DNA from: Pigoraptor vietnamica
Taxonomy: Eukaryota; Opisthokonta; Filasterea
Reading direction: 5' to 3'
DNA: 17,288 nt
NCBI GenBank assembly: GCA_943704525.1
Contig: CALSCQ010000705.1
Location: 1 to 17,288, forward strand
Shown: positions 16,814 through 17,288 of the stretch, piece by piece
Position numbering within the stretch: position 1 is the first letter of the stretch
Layout of the letters: the number at the start of each line of letters is the position of its first letter
The notes under the pieces: generated by a model
Databases searched by the model: none
The model's input: the letters and a program-made list of their open reading frames with translations, nothing else
Told to the model about the DNA's origin: nothing
Translations under genes and position numbers: made by a program

Positions 16814-17213
16814 AACGCAGAAGGCGGTCCGCACCTCAGGGACTGCGATGGGCCCAAAAATGAGGATGCCGGGGACGCGCGACTTTCCCGCGCGTATTTG
16901 GCTGTAACTGTCGAGGTCCAGGTTGTCGTTCGGAGGTGCGGCGCCAAATTCTGTTACCCACGACCGACCCTGCGTTGAGCGGCCGCACACAGTTATAATC
17001 CAGAAAGCACACGCGCAAGACCACACAAATGGGCCAAACAAACACAAAAAATTTCTTAACCAAACGATCAAAACGGTCCCTCCCTCCCACACATCTCAAT
17101 TCTTACCAGAGGGTTGACGCCGTGCATGTACGAAGCCATCGCGAACATCATCTCGAGGTACTGCGTGTCGTTCGTCAGGAGGTATTTGAGGAGGATCGGG
17201 TTCGCATACACGC
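12299..17213 (-). CDS. Tandem GH9 glycoside hydrolase (cellulase-like), 3' part, ten exons
   Basis: Predicted endo-beta-glucanase-type enzyme with two GH9 units. Exons on the minus strand: 17213-17107, 16969-16835, 16658-15975, 15882-15738, 15627-14549, 14461-13389, 13233-13218, 13051-12931, 12842-12741, 12660-12299; phases agree, giving 1273 visible residues. Residues 1-146 are the C-terminal part of GH9 unit 1: YLLTNDTQYL, GVNPLGRSWVTEFG, VPGILIFGP, LPEQRRFADA and GNEF with the acid Glu116. Residues about 190-357 look like a CBM4/9-type beta-sandwich ending FYVSDIIFS. Residues 472-585 are the CelD_N Ig-like domain (SIKTNQVGY). Residues 588-1110 are GH9 unit 2, complete: WHDAGD with Asp640 and Asp643, DIPESGNGIPDFLDEA, GLNPLSKSYVTG, LPDQRRFAEGWSF and DSNEF with Glu1084. 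A 160-residue tail with several Cys ends at TAG. The start and rest of unit 1 lie beyond the right edge. Confidence 0.88.
13218..13233 (-). other. 16-nt microexon of the GH9 gene
   Basis: GGAAGGGTGGTCCTTT lies between GCGTGCAG and GTGAGTACC on the minus strand. Included, it completes an Ala codon and adds Glu-Gly-Trp-Ser-Phe, turning the join into RRFAEGWSFVDSNEF. Unit 1 has the matching RRFADAHTLVTGNEF without any intron here. Skipping the exon would shift the frame and lose the catalytic Glu. Confidence 0.8.
16775..16809. repeat. A35 homopolymer (T35 on the sense strand of a GH9 intron)
   Basis: Thirty-five consecutive A on the + strand, inside the GH9 intron 16659-16834. On the sense strand it is a long U tract about 115 nt upstream of the acceptor CGTGCAG. 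It may be a mutational homopolymer or the tail of an old retroposed sequence. No target-site duplication is evident. Confidence 0.9.
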
Positions 17214-17288
17214 CTGCGGAGCAATCGCGGATTATTGAGTGAGCGTGATGCCGAGACGGTCACAGCATGTAAGACCGGACCCCCCCCC
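17214..17288 (-). other. 3' part of a GH9 intron at the right edge
   Basis: Sequence upstream of the acceptor (sense GATTGCTCCGCAG) of the first visible GH9 exon. It is preceded by a C9 run (17280-17288) at the window edge. No coding content is supported; the rest of GH9 unit 1 would lie further upstream on the minus strand. Confidence 0.65.

Overview
The window is nuclear DNA of a GC-rich, probably unicellular eukaryote. Three of its five genes have spliceosomal introns. Their products (TRAPPC12, sulfiredoxin, a PPR protein with an organelle-type leader, a fungal-type phospholipase B and a multidomain GH9 glycosidase) are eukaryotic or eukaryote-typical. Of the 18 5' splice sites I could place, 14 begin GTG, three GTA and one GC. 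Introns are about 80-330 nt, several carry GT/CA microsatellites, and most acceptors end CAG. I cannot fix the lineage from sequence alone; haptophyte, green-algal, amoebozoan or apusomonad-like protists would all fit. The window begins with G7 and ends with C9, which suggests whole-contig ends.

Layout. 86-2407 (+): the last eight exons of a TRAPPC12 (TTC15) homologue, 5' end missing. 2925-4026 (+): complete three-exon sulfiredoxin with a presequence-like N-terminus and a minimal upstream ORF touching its start codon. 4821-8363 (+): intronless 1180-aa single-pass membrane protein ending in a fungal-type lysophospholipase/PLA2_B domain, behind a CCAAT/TATA promoter. 9067-11763 (+): intronless 898-aa P-type pentatricopeptide repeat protein with an organelle-targeting-like leader. 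12299-17213 (-): at least ten exons of a very large GH9 glycosidase, 5' end missing, in which the C-terminal part of one GH9 catalytic module is followed by a carbohydrate-binding-like module, Ig-like domains, a second complete GH9 catalytic module and a Cys-containing tail. A 16-nt microexon joins the last segments of the second module.

The genes do not form one pathway. They look like ordinary closely packed neighbours (gaps of 500-800 bp): secretory trafficking, redox repair, lipid hydrolysis, organelle RNA handling and polysaccharide hydrolysis. The PPR gene and the GH9 gene converge on the gap 11764-12298.

The most unusual items are the tandem GH9 architecture with its microexon, and four cysteine-bracketed repeats inserted inside the phospholipase catalytic domain between its catalytic Ser and Asp. 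Exon boundaries were deduced by hand from reading frame, GT/GC-AG sites and remembered family motifs; no alignment or transcript was available.
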